A stretch of DNA of 64,000 nucleotides. Source: an uncultured Clostridia bacterium. GTDB lineage: Bacteria > Bacillota > Clostridia > Christensenellales > Borkfalkiaceae. Shown piece by piece: positions 49,537 through 58,828 of the stretch. The stretch is from contig CALVHR010000001.1 of assembly GCA_944328495.1 (NCBI GenBank), positions 60,505 to 124,504 of the forward strand, read 5' to 3'. The position numbers and the translations under genes were made by a program. Under the pieces are notes generated by a model. It saw nothing but the letters and a program-made list of their open reading frames with translations, had not been told where the DNA came from and ran no database searches. The stretch's first letter is position 1, and each line of letters starts with the position of its first letter.

Positions 49537-49917
49537 TCAGTTTTTCTTGCTTCTGGGTTTGAAGATCAATGCGAAAATAAAAGAGAAGAGTACGGCTGCG
49601 GTCACGCCCGCGCTCGCGGCGGAAAGTGCGCCGGTGAGTGCGCCGAACAATCCGCTTTCCGCGCCGCGCATCGCGCCGCGTGCGAGCAGGTAGCCGAATC
49701 CGGAGATAGGGACGGTAGCTCCCGCGCCCGCAAAATCCACGACATACTGATAGACTCCGAATGCTTCCAACGCCACGCCGGCAAGCATAAAAAACACGAG
49801 GATCTTTCCCGATGTAAGTTTGGTGCAATTGATGACGATCTGCGCCACCGTGCATATGGCGCCTCCGACGGCAAATGCTTTGACAAACATCAATGCCGTT
49901 TCCGCATACACATTCAT
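49537..49917 (-). CDS. spoVAE: stage V sporulation protein AE
   Basis: 126 residues, four hydrophobic segments. It opens with FVKAFAVGGAICTVAQIVINCTKLTSGKI and contains VDFAGAGATVPISGFGYLLARGA, both characteristic of SpoVAE. Part of the SpoVA channel that moves dipicolinic acid into the forespore and out at germination. The start overlaps the spoVAD stop by four bases. It shows the host forms spores or did so recently. Confidence 0.93.
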   Translation of the reverse strand: MNVYAETALMFVKAFAVGGAICTVAQIVINCTKLTSGKILVFFMLAGVALEAFGVYQYVVDFAGAGATVPISGFGYLLARGAMRGAESGLFGALTGALSAASAGVTAAVLFSFIFALIFKPRSKKN

Positions 49918-50939
49918 GAAAGGCCCTCCTTTTTTTTGTTGTCCTGTTCGATGGTCACCGCGTGCGAGATGCAGGGGATTGTCTCGCCCTGTCCCGAAGA
50001 TACTGTGGAAAGCAGGGCGCCCGTAGCCGCGAACAAAATGCGCCGTATATTTCCGCCGCGCATCAGCTTATCGTAGATATAGGAGTTCAGCACGACGGCG
50101 CTGCATCCGGCGCCGCTGCCGCCTTGGTACTCGTCCTCTTCGACGCGGTAGATGATCTCCCCGCAGTCGACGTGATTCTCGGAGATGTCGACGCCTTTTT
50201 GGCGCAGCAGTTCTTTGAGGATGCGGCTGCCGAGCACGCCGAGATCGCCCGTCAGGATGAGATCGTAATCGGATGCTTTTCGCCCTGTATCGTGCAGGTG
50301 GGTCAGGATGGTATCTGCGGCGGCGGGAGCCATTGCCGCCCCCATGTTGTTGACGTCCGAAACGCCGTAGTCAATGACTCGGCCGACCGTTCCGCCGGTG
50401 ATGACGGGGCCGTTTCCGTCTTGCGAGAGGATGGCGCAGCCTGCACCCGTGACCGTCCATTGCGCCTGCGGGGGGCGTGTCGTGCCGAGTTCGAGCGGAT
50501 AACGGTACTGGCGTTCGGCGGAAGAGAAGTGGCTTCCCGTAGCCGCCGCCACATTTGCGGCATAACCGCCGTCCACGAGCATGGCGCCGAGCAAAAGCCC
50601 TTCGCTCATGGTGGAACAGGCACTGTAAATGCCGAGGAAAGGGAGCCCCGTTTCGCGGGCGGCAAAGCTTGCGGAAATGATCTGATTCAGCAAATCGCCG
50701 GAAAGGATGGCGTCGATCTCGTTCTGCGCGAGTTTTGCTTTATGAATGGCACATTCGAGGGCGCACAGAAGCATTTTTCGCTCGGCGCGTTCAAATGTCG
50801 CCTCTCCGAACATATCATCGGAGAGGGGATAATCGACAAGCCTTCCGACTACGCCGATACATTCTTTCGGGCCCGCCACTGTACCTGTCGCAATGATTTT
50901 CGGGCGGTTATGAAAAAAAACGGTATGTCCCTGTTGCAC
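49914..50939 (-). CDS. spoVAD: stage V sporulation protein AD
   Basis: 341 residues from GTG 50939, which has AGAGG upstream on the minus strand and gives the usual N-terminus; an in-frame TTG at 50990 is weaker. It has a thiolase-like fold: GPKECIGVVGRLVDYP at the start, the YSACSTMSEGLLLGAM segment, TVTGAGCAILSQDGNGP and VDCGEIIYRVEEDEYQGGSGAGCSA. SpoVAD binds dipicolinic acid. A possible sigma-G/F-like promoter (GTATA-N17-CAAACTG on the minus strand) lies upstream, a weak match. spoVAC is not adjacent. Confidence 0.93.
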   Translation of the reverse strand: MQQGHTVFFHNRPKIIATGTVAGPKECIGVVGRLVDYPLSDDMFGEATFERAERKMLLCALECAIHKAKLAQNEIDAILSGDLLNQIISASFAARETGLPFLGIYSACSTMSEGLLLGAMLVDGGYAANVAAATGSHFSSAERQYRYPLELGTTRPPQAQWTVTGAGCAILSQDGNGPVITGGTVGRVIDYGVSDVNNMGAAMAPAAADTILTHLHDTGRKASDYDLILTGDLGVLGSRILKELLRQKGVDISENHVDCGEIIYRVEEDEYQGGSGAGCSAVVLNSYIYDKLMRGGNIRRILFAATGALLSTVSSGQGETIPCISHAVTIEQDNKKKEGLS

Positions 50940-51002
50940 TGTAAATCCTCTTTTTGTAATTCGTATCGGCAACAGTTTGCGTGTCTGCAATGTTTTTATA
51001 CG

Positions 51003-51033
51003 GGGCGCGCCGCAGGAAACCTGCGGCGCGCCC
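51003..51033 (-). terminator. GC-rich hairpin between the second AraC gene and spoVAD
   Basis: A 14-bp perfect stem (51003-51016 with 51020-51033), loop AAA/TTT. The following T-run on the minus strand is poor. It separates the AraC transcript from spoVAD. Confidence 0.6.
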
Positions 51034-51038
51034 TCGCA

Positions 51039-51869
51039 TTATAATTTTTTTTCAAAATCTTGTTTGGGTGTGACGCCGAATTTTTTCAGGTACAGCCGAT
51101 AAAAAGAAGAGTAGTCATTGAAGCCGCAGGCGGCAAAAGCGCGCGTTGCGGGCATCCCTTCGCGGATGCGGCTGCGCGCCGCCGCGAGGCGCTTGCCCGT
51201 CACATAATCCCATACGGAAAAGCCGGTCGAGTTGCGAAAAATACGGTTGAGCTGTGAAACGCTGATATAAAACGTATCGGCAACGATGCGCAAAGACAGT
51301 TCTTGGAACAGGTGTTCGTTTATGTAACCGGCGATCTCATTGGCGAGAGTATTGCGGTCGGGAACGGGCTCTCCTTTTTTCACTGCAAAAGCGCTGCCGA
51401 GTTGTCCGAGAAGAGCGAAAAAATAGGTGAGGATCTCCGTGCGCCGAGAGGATTCCGTTTCGGTGTGCGGCTGCATTGCCGAAAAAAGTTTGTGCGGGTG
51501 GATATCCAGTTCGCTCGCGCGGTACATATTTTTTTCGCCCAATCGTCGATCGTAAAAGGGCGCGAGGAGACTTCGTTCAGGGTCGACGGCGTCGACCAAT
51601 TCGGCGGAAAAATTGATGGTGTAGCGTTCATAGGGTTCTCGGCCGAGTATATTGATGCGGTGCGATTCCATCGGCCGCATCAGCATGAGCGTATCGGGCA
51701 TCATGCGATAAGAAGAAGTTTCCACGAGGCATTGTGCCGAGCCGGATACGAAATAGAGGATCTCAAACTGTTCGTGGATGTGCATCTGAAAAAAGGAATC
51801 GTCCGGATTTTCGTCCGTCAGGTGACGGAAGAGAAGAGTCGGACTGCTGTAAACGCTGAAAACAGGCAT
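51039..51869 (-). CDS. AraC family transcriptional regulator
   Basis: 276 residues from ATG 51869 (GAGGG upstream). N-terminal cupin-type sensor (HIHEQFEILYFVSGSAQCLVE). C-terminal AraC HTH pair (LSLRIVADTFYISVSQLNRIFR, then RIREGMPATRAFAACGFNDYSSFYRLYLKKFG). It is divergent from the GH28 gene at 51990, which makes it the likely activator of that gene in response to a pectin-derived sugar. Confidence 0.92.
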   Translation of the reverse strand: MPVFSVYSSPTLLFRHLTDENPDDSFFQMHIHEQFEILYFVSGSAQCLVETSSYRMMPDTLMLMRPMESHRINILGREPYERYTINFSAELVDAVDPERSLLAPFYDRRLGEKNMYRASELDIHPHKLFSAMQPHTETESSRRTEILTYFFALLGQLGSAFAVKKGEPVPDRNTLANEIAGYINEHLFQELSLRIVADTFYISVSQLNRIFRNSTGFSVWDYVTGKRLAAARSRIREGMPATRAFAACGFNDYSSFYRLYLKKFGVTPKQDFEKKL

Positions 51870-51989
51870 AAATTTCCCTCCGCAATTAGTATAACAGAGA
51901 ATGCGCCGAATTGCAATCAAATCGGCTTATTTTTGCAATTGATTTGTAAATCAATGTATATTATACTGAAATAAAAGGAGGATAGGAGG

Positions 51990-54900
51990 ATGCAAAAATT
52001 GGTAAAGTTCTGTGCGGCGGTGTGCTTGAGCGCGGTGATGTTTTTCAGCGGATCGCCGGCATATATTGCGAAAGCGGAGCAAAATGCGGAAGGCGGAACG
52101 CATACGGTGATCGATGCCGCCCCGCCCGTGCCGAGCATAACGAAATTTTCGACGGTCGATTGGGATGCGGGGTGGTATCGCATGGAGTCCGATCTTCGAT
52201 TGGGTACAGCCGTTTATACGGTGGATCTCGATCCGAACAATACCGAATATCTGACAGAAAAGGAAGAAGATTTTGAAATAGTATCGTTATCCGAAAAGTA
52301 TATCGGCAGCGATTATATTGTCAGCCGCAGAAAGGAGCGGCAAGCGATTTTTTTCCGTGCGGAACAGGATATTTACGTCTATGCGGCGGTCGATTCGCGG
52401 TATTCTTCCGCGCTGAGCTGGCTCAGCGGGTGGTCGTATACAGGGGACACGATGCAGATCCGTGACGGAACTTCGTATCGGATCTATGAGCGCGCGTATG
52501 CGGAGGGGCTCGTATATATCAATAAGATCGGAAACGATTCGGATGCCGCGAACAATTATTTCCTGATGGTTTTGCCGCAAAACGGATTTCCTGTCAGCAA
52601 GATGCTTACGGACAATCCGGTGATAGCGGAGGGAAGTGAACCGAAAGGCGATGACAAAAATGACGGATACGTCTATTACATAAATGATGTTTTCGGGCAG
52701 GAGTCGTTGCCGCAAGGGTATACGGCATATGGGGAAACGGAAGGGAACGGCGTGTCGGTCCGAGGTGAAGAACTCGGGGGCGAAGAGAGGGTGAATTTTG
52801 CGCTGAATGCGAAGTACACGACGAACAGCAACACGCGCAATGAAAGTCCCGTGGACGGAAATACGGACACATATTGGCAAAGCGATGGTTTTCCCGGGGA
52901 ATTGAATGTGGATCTGGGGCAAGTGCGGACAATCGACACGCTCGTATTGCGGCTGCGCAACAAAGATACCTGGGCAAATCGCACGCAGCGGCTGGAAGTT
53001 ACTGGAAGCGCAGACGGGGAGGACTATTCGGTTTTGGTGGCGCAAGCCGATTATGAGTTTATCACGGCGGAAGGAAACTATCTGACATTTCGTGTTGCGG
53101 CAAACGTGCGGTATTTGCGGGTGACGATCTATTCCAATACCGAGCACGGCGGCGCGCAGCTGAGCGAGATCGAGGCGATCGGAACGGAGAGCGACCGAAG
53201 GACGGAGCGGAATATTTGTATCGAAAAGGGCGCATACGGTGCGCAGGAAGTCGGCATAGACAGAAAGTTTGAGCCGACTTCGGGAAAGACGGTCATTGAA
53301 ACGCGCGTAAAAACGGACGGAAACAGCCGCGATATGCAAATTCCCGGAGTCTATGGGGCAGACGGGGCGTGCGTCGTATCCGTATCTTTTGGCAAAAACG
53401 GGTATATTCGGGCGAACGGAACGGATATTATGCCCTATGAGGCAGACGTATGGTATTCCGTGCGGTTGATTCTCGACGCTGAAAAAAAGACATTTGACGT
53501 ATATATCGATCATTTGTGCAGGGCGGAAGGCGAACCGTTTGCGGAAAGTGCGGGTGATATAGGAAAGATCCGTTTTTCGGCGGCGGAGCGCTCGGACGGG
53601 AAATTGGAGATCGATTATTTGCGCGCATTCGATTATACGCAAGTTTATTTATTCGAGGAAGAATTCAACGATTTGCAGACGGGAACTCGTCCCGACGGTT
53701 GGACGATAACGGGCGGTTCGGCGGACGTAACGGAGTTTCCTTTTCCCGAAGACAAGAGTTTAAAAATCCAGAGCGACGGAAGCAGGACGAGCGCGGAAAG
53801 GAGCTTTGATCCGTTGCAAGGAGACGTTACGATCGAGGCAAAGGTGCGTCCCGTACGGTCGGGCTGGGTCACCGCGCCTCTCGTGAGCGATGCTTCGGGC
53901 GGTGTGGCGGCGAAGGTCGCGTTGTTTCGAAACAGCATTTTTATTTCAAACGGCGACAATTGGGTATATGTCTGCGACCAGGAAATCCCGAACAACTATT
54001 ACGGCGCAGACAACTGGTTTTATATAAAAATCGTGCTCAATACGTATACCAATCGCTATGATTTTTACGTGGACGGTGCTTTGCGGTATTCAGGCGCAGC
54101 GTTTGCGGACGATGTCGAAACTGTAAGCCGGGTTTGTTTTGCGGCGGAAGAGACAAACACGCTGTATATCGATAATGTACGCGTATATGACAGCGATTCG
54201 TATGCGCGCCATATGATGCCGCAGGAAAACGTATACAATGTCAAAGATTTTGGTGCGGCGGGAGACGGCGTGAGCGATGACACGGCGGCGATCGCTGCCG
54301 CCGTGGAGGCGGCTTCGTACACAGGCGGAACGGTGCTTTTGGAAAACGGGGTGTTTTATACGGGGCAGATCGTCCTGCACAGCGATATGACCTTATTCAT
54401 CGATACGTCGGCAACGTTGCTGGCGAACATGGACCGAAACGTATATGATAAAGTAATTCCGTCCGACGGCTACAACGGGAACAAACAGCTCGGAAGGGGG
54501 ATCATCTGGTTTGAAGAGGAAAAGAACATCCGCATAACGGGCGGCGGCACGATCAACGGAAACGGTTTTTACGGATTCGGGGAAAACGACCCTGCCAATC
54601 AACGTCCGTGTGTCATTTATTTTGCCTCTTGTCAGGATATCGTCGTTGAAAATATCAATATCGTGCAGAGTCCGTTCTGGACGCTTGTGCCGTATGAAAG
54701 TTCGGGGATCACGATACGGAACGTCAACATTACCAACCATGTGGCGCCCAACCGTGACGGAATCGACCCGGTGAATTCGAGCAACATCACGGTAGAAAAT
54801 TGTCTTGTGATCGCAGGTGACGATGCGTTTTGTCCGAAAAGCGGCAATCAGATCCCCAGCCGCAACGTAGAAGTGCGCGATTGTTTCTTCCAGTCATATT

Positions 54901-55991
54901 GCAACGGGATTAAATTCGGTACCGATTCGCAGGGCCCGTTCAGCAATTATTCGTTTGAAGACATTTACATGAAAGGCGTGGGGATGTCGGGGATCGCTCT
55001 GGAAGCGGTGGACGGTTCGGATATCGAATACATTTCATTCGATCGCATTGAGATGACGGATGTGGATAATGCCATGTTTGCCGCGATCGGCAACCGAATG
55101 CGTACGCCGTACGGGGTGTCCGATCCGTCCGCGCATAAGAAGCTCGGCAGCATCGGAAACATAGTTGTAAAAAATTTGCGTTTTACCGACTGTATGCAGT
55201 GGCCGTATTCTCATAAGAACGAAGATACGCATGAGATTTTGCTGTACGGGTTAAATCCGTCAAAAAACACTCTCAATGACGGAAAAGCCCACAGGATCTA
55301 TAATGTTTTGTTTCAAGACGTATATTTGGAAATGCCCGGCGGCAAAACGGAGGTGCCGGCGTTTGACGAAGGGTTGGGCGGCGAATATCCCGAACATGAG
55401 GCGCTGGGCGATTCGGTCGGATATGCATATACGCTTCGCTGGACAGACAATGTGCGATTTGTAAATTGTACGAGCGTCTTGCTCGCGTCGGATGTGAGGC
55501 AGGAGATCGGAAAAGCGGATTATACGCAGGAAGAGGTTTTTGTACGCGGAGTTGCGGATTTTGCGCTGGGGATCGAGGAGATCGTGATCACCGAAAGCAT
55601 ATCGGAAGAAGAACTTCCGCTTCCGCAAACCGTGCCAGTCGTACTAGTTACGGGGCAGGTGATCGACGTCGCGGCAGCAAAATGGTCAGCGGTTGACGGG
55701 TATGAAGCGGGCAAAGAAGGGGTGTATGATTTTCGTGCGTCGCTGACGGAAGATGAACGCGCTGCGGGGACCGAAGATCTCAGCGCGTATGTGCGTGTGG
55801 TCGTGGAAGGTGCGAACGGTACCTCTCCCGATCCTGACGGAGCGAGAGAGGAGCAAGATGCTGCGGGGGGATGTGCCGGAACGGCATATGATTCCCGCAC
55901 GGCCGTATCGGTATTTGGTGTGTCAATTTGCATTGCCGTGCTTGCCGCCAAGAAAAAGCGCAGCGATGTGTTTTACGGAGGTCGAAAATGA
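51990..55991 (+). CDS. secreted GH28 polygalacturonase-like enzyme with discoidin and LamG-like domains
   Basis: 1,333 residues with an N-terminal signal peptide (CAAVCLSAVMFFSGSPAYIAKA). A discoidin (F5/8 C) domain at about 265-405 carries VDGNTDTYWQSD and LNVDLGQVRTIDTLVLRL. Two LamG-like segments follow. The GH28 beta-helix runs from about 748 (NVKDFGAAGDGVSDDT) to about 1190, with catalytic aspartates in NRDGIDPVNS and IAGDDAFCPKSG and a CNGIKFGTDS segment at the usual GHG position. It ends in a hydrophobic anchor and a basic tail. It should cut galacturonan or a related pectin chain outside the cell. The stop overlaps the next start by four bases. Confidence 0.92.
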   Translation: MQKLVKFCAAVCLSAVMFFSGSPAYIAKAEQNAEGGTHTVIDAAPPVPSITKFSTVDWDAGWYRMESDLRLGTAVYTVDLDPNNTEYLTEKEEDFEIVSLSEKYIGSDYIVSRRKERQAIFFRAEQDIYVYAAVDSRYSSALSWLSGWSYTGDTMQIRDGTSYRIYERAYAEGLVYINKIGNDSDAANNYFLMVLPQNGFPVSKMLTDNPVIAEGSEPKGDDKNDGYVYYINDVFGQESLPQGYTAYGETEGNGVSVRGEELGGEERVNFALNAKYTTNSNTRNESPVDGNTDTYWQSDGFPGELNVDLGQVRTIDTLVLRLRNKDTWANRTQRLEVTGSADGEDYSVLVAQADYEFITAEGNYLTFRVAANVRYLRVTIYSNTEHGGAQLSEIEAIGTESDRRTERNICIEKGAYGAQEVGIDRKFEPTSGKTVIETRVKTDGNSRDMQIPGVYGADGACVVSVSFGKNGYIRANGTDIMPYEADVWYSVRLILDAEKKTFDVYIDHLCRAEGEPFAESAGDIGKIRFSAAERSDGKLEIDYLRAFDYTQVYLFEEEFNDLQTGTRPDGWTITGGSADVTEFPFPEDKSLKIQSDGSRTSAERSFDPLQGDVTIEAKVRPVRSGWVTAPLVSDASGGVAAKVALFRNSIFISNGDNWVYVCDQEIPNNYYGADNWFYIKIVLNTYTNRYDFYVDGALRYSGAAFADDVETVSRVCFAAEETNTLYIDNVRVYDSDSYARHMMPQENVYNVKDFGAAGDGVSDDTAAIAAAVEAASYTGGTVLLENGVFYTGQIVLHSDMTLFIDTSATLLANMDRNVYDKVIPSDGYNGNKQLGRGIIWFEEEKNIRITGGGTINGNGFYGFGENDPANQRPCVIYFASCQDIVVENINIVQSPFWTLVPYESSGITIRNVNITNHVAPNRDGIDPVNSSNITVENCLVIAGDDAFCPKSGNQIPSRNVEVRDCFFQSYCNGIKFGTDSQGPFSNYSFEDIYMKGVGMSGIALEAVDGSDIEYISFDRIEMTDVDNAMFAAIGNRMRTPYGVSDPSAHKKLGSIGNIVVKNLRFTDCMQWPYSHKNEDTHEILLYGLNPSKNTLNDGKAHRIYNVLFQDVYLEMPGGKTEVPAFDEGLGGEYPEHEALGDSVGYAYTLRWTDNVRFVNCTSVLLASDVRQEIGKADYTQEEVFVRGVADFALGIEEIVITESISEEELPLPQTVPVVLVTGQVIDVAAAKWSAVDGYEAGKEGVYDFRASLTEDERAAGTEDLSAYVRVVVEGANGTSPDPDGAREEQDAAGGCAGTAYDSRTAVSVFGVSICIAVLAAKKKRSDVFYGGRK

Positions 55992-57712
55992 GAAAACTGT
56001 ATTTCGGGATCATTGCGGCGATTTTGGCGGCGATCCTGTTAGCGGGATGTGCTCCCGCAAAAGAAAGTACGGGGCGGGCGGAGAAAATTTTGCTCAGCGC
56101 GTCCGAGCTGACATTGGAGGTCGGAGAAACTTCGACGCTCACTGCCGAAATTTTGCCCGACGGGACAGATCTGCCGTTGAGCTGGACGACAGACGATTCG
56201 GCTGTGGCGACGGTAAGCGCGGGAACAGTGTCGGCAGTGTCCGACGGTACGGCGAAAATTACCGCGGAGGCGGGCGGAAAGTCTGCGGTCTGTACCGTTA
56301 CGGTGCGAAAAAAAGATGATGAAATCAAGCGTGATGGATACCTGCTGTACGAAAATTTTCAAGATCGTGCGGAAGTTCCGCAGTATCTGAATGTGCAGAC
56401 AGACGGCGAAGGGGAAGCGAACATGTCGGACGGTGCGCTGACTCTCCGTGCGAACAGCGGGGGTGCGTCGGCATCGTATGCCTTTCAAGACGCGATGAAC
56501 GGAACGTTTGTCGCAGAGGCGCTTGTGCGGGCAGATTCAAACGATTTTGTCAATGTTCTGTGTTTTCAAACAGGATCGGGAAAAGCGGTCGTGTGTCTTG
56601 GCATGGATGCGGGTGGATTTCGATATTATGACGGTTCGGACTGGAGCGCGTCCGTGGCTCGTTACGAGGTAGGGGAATGGTATGACGTTCGCATGCTGAT
56701 CGATACGGACAATGCGGCTTTCGACCTTTACGTAGGCAATGATAGATATGAAGACCTCCCGTTTGCTGCGGCGGACAGCGCGGATTCGATCGGACGGCTT
56801 ATTTTCGGGAGTGTTGCGCAAAACAGTGCAATTTCTTATCGTTCGATCAAAGTATACAGGGAAGAGGTGAAATTGTTTCCCGTGATCGATGCGGAGAAGT
56901 CCGCATACACGGCCGCACTTGACGCAAAAGGAGATATCGTGCTGGAATACACGGTCAGGGGGAATCCCGAGCCGTCACTTTCCTTAACGTGCGACAGACC
57001 CGATGAGGCGGAGATCTCCGCCGACAACCGTACGGTCACGTTAAAAGAGGATGCGGGTACAGGCGCATATACTTTTACGCTTTATGCCGAAAATGACGTA
57101 TCCGTTACCGTCAAAACGTTCACATTGACCGTAAGGGAAAGGGAAGAAACATTGTTGGATGCTGATTTTTCGGACGGCGGGCTTCCTTTCGGCATGCAGT
57201 TGCGGGCACAGGGGGGTACGGCGGGTACAAAGGACGGAGCGCTATGCCTTCGCACAAATGAGGCGGCATCGTCTGCAAGCGTGACTGCCGTATATGATTT
57301 CATCGATCCGCTTGTCGGAGAAGTGCGGTTTGATACGCGGGTCATGAATCGATCGGTTGCGTCCGATCATTTTCTGAATGTATTGTTTCTATATAAGAGC
57401 GAAGCCGAAAGCGGTGATCCGAATCTTTGTACAATTGCCGTTGCGATCGAAAAAAATGTGCTGAAATATCATAACGGAAGCGGTTGGCAAAGTATCACGG
57501 CAGTCGAAAACGGAGCTTGGATCGATATTGTTGTAACAGTAAATTTCGATACCCGCCGCATGAAAGTGGAGCTTGACGGAAACGAGGTTTTAAGCAATGC
57601 AGTATTTCGCAATCCGTCATTTTCGGATGATACAGCAAAACTGATCATCGGTTCAACCAAACTCGGTTGCGAACTCGTGTATGATTCTTTGCGAGTAAAT
57701 ATTTTGGCGTGA
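55988..57712 (+). CDS. BIG2/LamG-like surface lipoprotein partner of the GH28 enzyme
   Basis: 574 residues from ATG 55988, overlapping the GH28 stop (ATGA). Lipobox LLAGCAP, cysteine near 20. A BIG2 Ig domain occupies about 33-110 (LSASELTLEVGETSTL). Two concanavalin-type LamG domains (about 120-295 and 385-570) each begin with an LYENFQD or LDADFSD segment and contain DFVNVLCFQ/HFLNVLFLY pairs. A linker lies between them. No catalytic motif. It is probably a glycan-binding surface protein working with the upstream enzyme. A strong terminator follows. Confidence 0.85.
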   Translation: MRKLYFGIIAAILAAILLAGCAPAKESTGRAEKILLSASELTLEVGETSTLTAEILPDGTDLPLSWTTDDSAVATVSAGTVSAVSDGTAKITAEAGGKSAVCTVTVRKKDDEIKRDGYLLYENFQDRAEVPQYLNVQTDGEGEANMSDGALTLRANSGGASASYAFQDAMNGTFVAEALVRADSNDFVNVLCFQTGSGKAVVCLGMDAGGFRYYDGSDWSASVARYEVGEWYDVRMLIDTDNAAFDLYVGNDRYEDLPFAAADSADSIGRLIFGSVAQNSAISYRSIKVYREEVKLFPVIDAEKSAYTAALDAKGDIVLEYTVRGNPEPSLSLTCDRPDEAEISADNRTVTLKEDAGTGAYTFTLYAENDVSVTVKTFTLTVREREETLLDADFSDGGLPFGMQLRAQGGTAGTKDGALCLRTNEAASSASVTAVYDFIDPLVGEVRFDTRVMNRSVASDHFLNVLFLYKSEAESGDPNLCTIAVAIEKNVLKYHNGSGWQSITAVENGAWIDIVVTVNFDTRRMKVELDGNEVLSNAVFRNPSFSDDTAKLIIGSTKLGCELVYDSLRVNILA

Positions 57713-57714
57713 GT

Positions 57715-57753
57715 AAAAAGAGGCGGCTCCGCATCGCGGAGCCGCCTCTTTTT
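57715..57753. terminator. bidirectional terminator after the GH28 operon
   Basis: An 18-bp perfect stem (57715-57732 with 57736-57753), 3-base loop, A5 and T5 at the ends. It ends the GH28 operon and, from the other side, the cupin gene. Confidence 0.88.
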
Positions 57754-57789
57754 GATGTTTGTTTGCGGGAACGGCAGAAAAAGTTCCGA

Positions 57790-58200
57790 TCACAGCGATT
57801 GGTAGACGGAATCGGAAACGGGTTCCAGCCATTCGTTGCTGCTTCCCTCCGCGGGAATTTCGACGGCGAGATGAGCAAACCAGCTGTCTTTTGCCGCGCC
57901 GTGCCAATGTTTTACTTCAGGCGGGATCACGACGACATCGCCGGCAGAAAGGGCGCGCGCGGGCTTTCCCCATTCCTGATACCATCCGCGCCCCGCCGTG
58001 ACCAAAAGGATTTGTCCGCCTTTATGATGGATGTGCCAATTATTGCGGCAGCCCGGCTCAAATGTCACATTGCCGATGGGGACTTTTTCGCTCGTCAGCA
58101 TGTTCAGATAGCTTTTTCCGACAAAATATTTGCTGTAAGCGGTATTTTCGGTGCCGGTTGCAAAAACGGTTTGCTTTTCAAATTGTTGTAAAGTTTGCAT
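57790..58200 (-). CDS. cupin domain protein
   Basis: 136 residues, single cupin barrel. The metal site is in CRNNWHIHHKGGQILLV (G..WHxH motif) and in the second cupin box VVVIPPEVKHWHGAA. These resemble the small cupins linked to carboxymuconolactone decarboxylase-type oxidoreductases. The reaction is unknown. The ATG at 58200 has GGAG just upstream on the minus strand. Confidence 0.85.
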   Translation of the reverse strand: MQTLQQFEKQTVFATGTENTAYSKYFVGKSYLNMLTSEKVPIGNVTFEPGCRNNWHIHHKGGQILLVTAGRGWYQEWGKPARALSAGDVVVIPPEVKHWHGAAKDSWFAHLAVEIPAEGSSNEWLEPVSDSVYQSL

Positions 58201-58388
58201 TTTTTTCTCCGTGATAAATTATTTCGATAAAAGTATATATCGAAAGCGGTGATTCTGTCAAATACGAAAAACGCATTGTGCAGCATGCTTTTGCGGCATG
58301 AAGGGCGGGGGATGCGTTTTGAGGGGAAGGGATAGGCGGAAAGATTTTAAAAAAAACAAATATTTTGTAAAATGGTGCGCAAGAAACT

Positions 58389-58417
58389 TTGACAATTTTT
58401 TTCGGATATGGTATTAT
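58389..58417 (+). promoter_or_regulatory. promoter of the tRNA-Ser gene
   Basis: TTGACA (58389-58394), 17 bases, TATTAT (58412-58417), then a further AAT that gives an overlapping TATAAT at 58415-58420. It lies 30 bases before the tRNA. Confidence 0.75.
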
Positions 58418-58450
58418 AATCAAGCATATCGAGTTTGAATGCGAGCGCAC

Positions 58451-58541
58451 GCAGAAGTACCCAAGTGGCTCAAGGGGCTCCCCTGCTAAGGGAGTAGTAC
58501 GGGAAACCGTAGCGCGGGTTCAAATCCCGCCTTCTGCGCCA
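58451..58541 (+). tRNA. tRNA-Ser(GCT)
   Basis: Acceptor stem GCAGAAG/CTTCTGC, D arm, anticodon stem CTCCC/GGGAG with loop CTGCTAA (anticodon GCT, reading AGC/AGT), the long variable arm of class II tRNAs (TAGTACGGGAAACCGTAGC), T arm GCGGGTTCAAATCCCGC, discriminator G and encoded CCA. All arms pair. Confidence 0.97.
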
Positions 58542-58828
58542 CAGAAAGCCCGTTGCCCGAAAGAGGGTGGCGGGCGTTCTGTTATTTGCGGCGTGTTTGT
58601 CTCCGTCGAGGCCGGCCTTCGACGGACATCGTGCTTTTGGCGTATGCAGTCGGGATTGGATCGGGACTGAAAACTTTTGCGTACAGATACCGCTTTTTTG
58701 TCCGTTGACACTTTTTTGTGTTTTTGGTATAATAAACGAAAAATTTTATTGCGGATGTCTATGTGCAAAAGGGACGGGCATCGCGCGGGAAAAGTTGCAA
58801 AATAAATCGCGCGGCAGGGAGAATGCAG

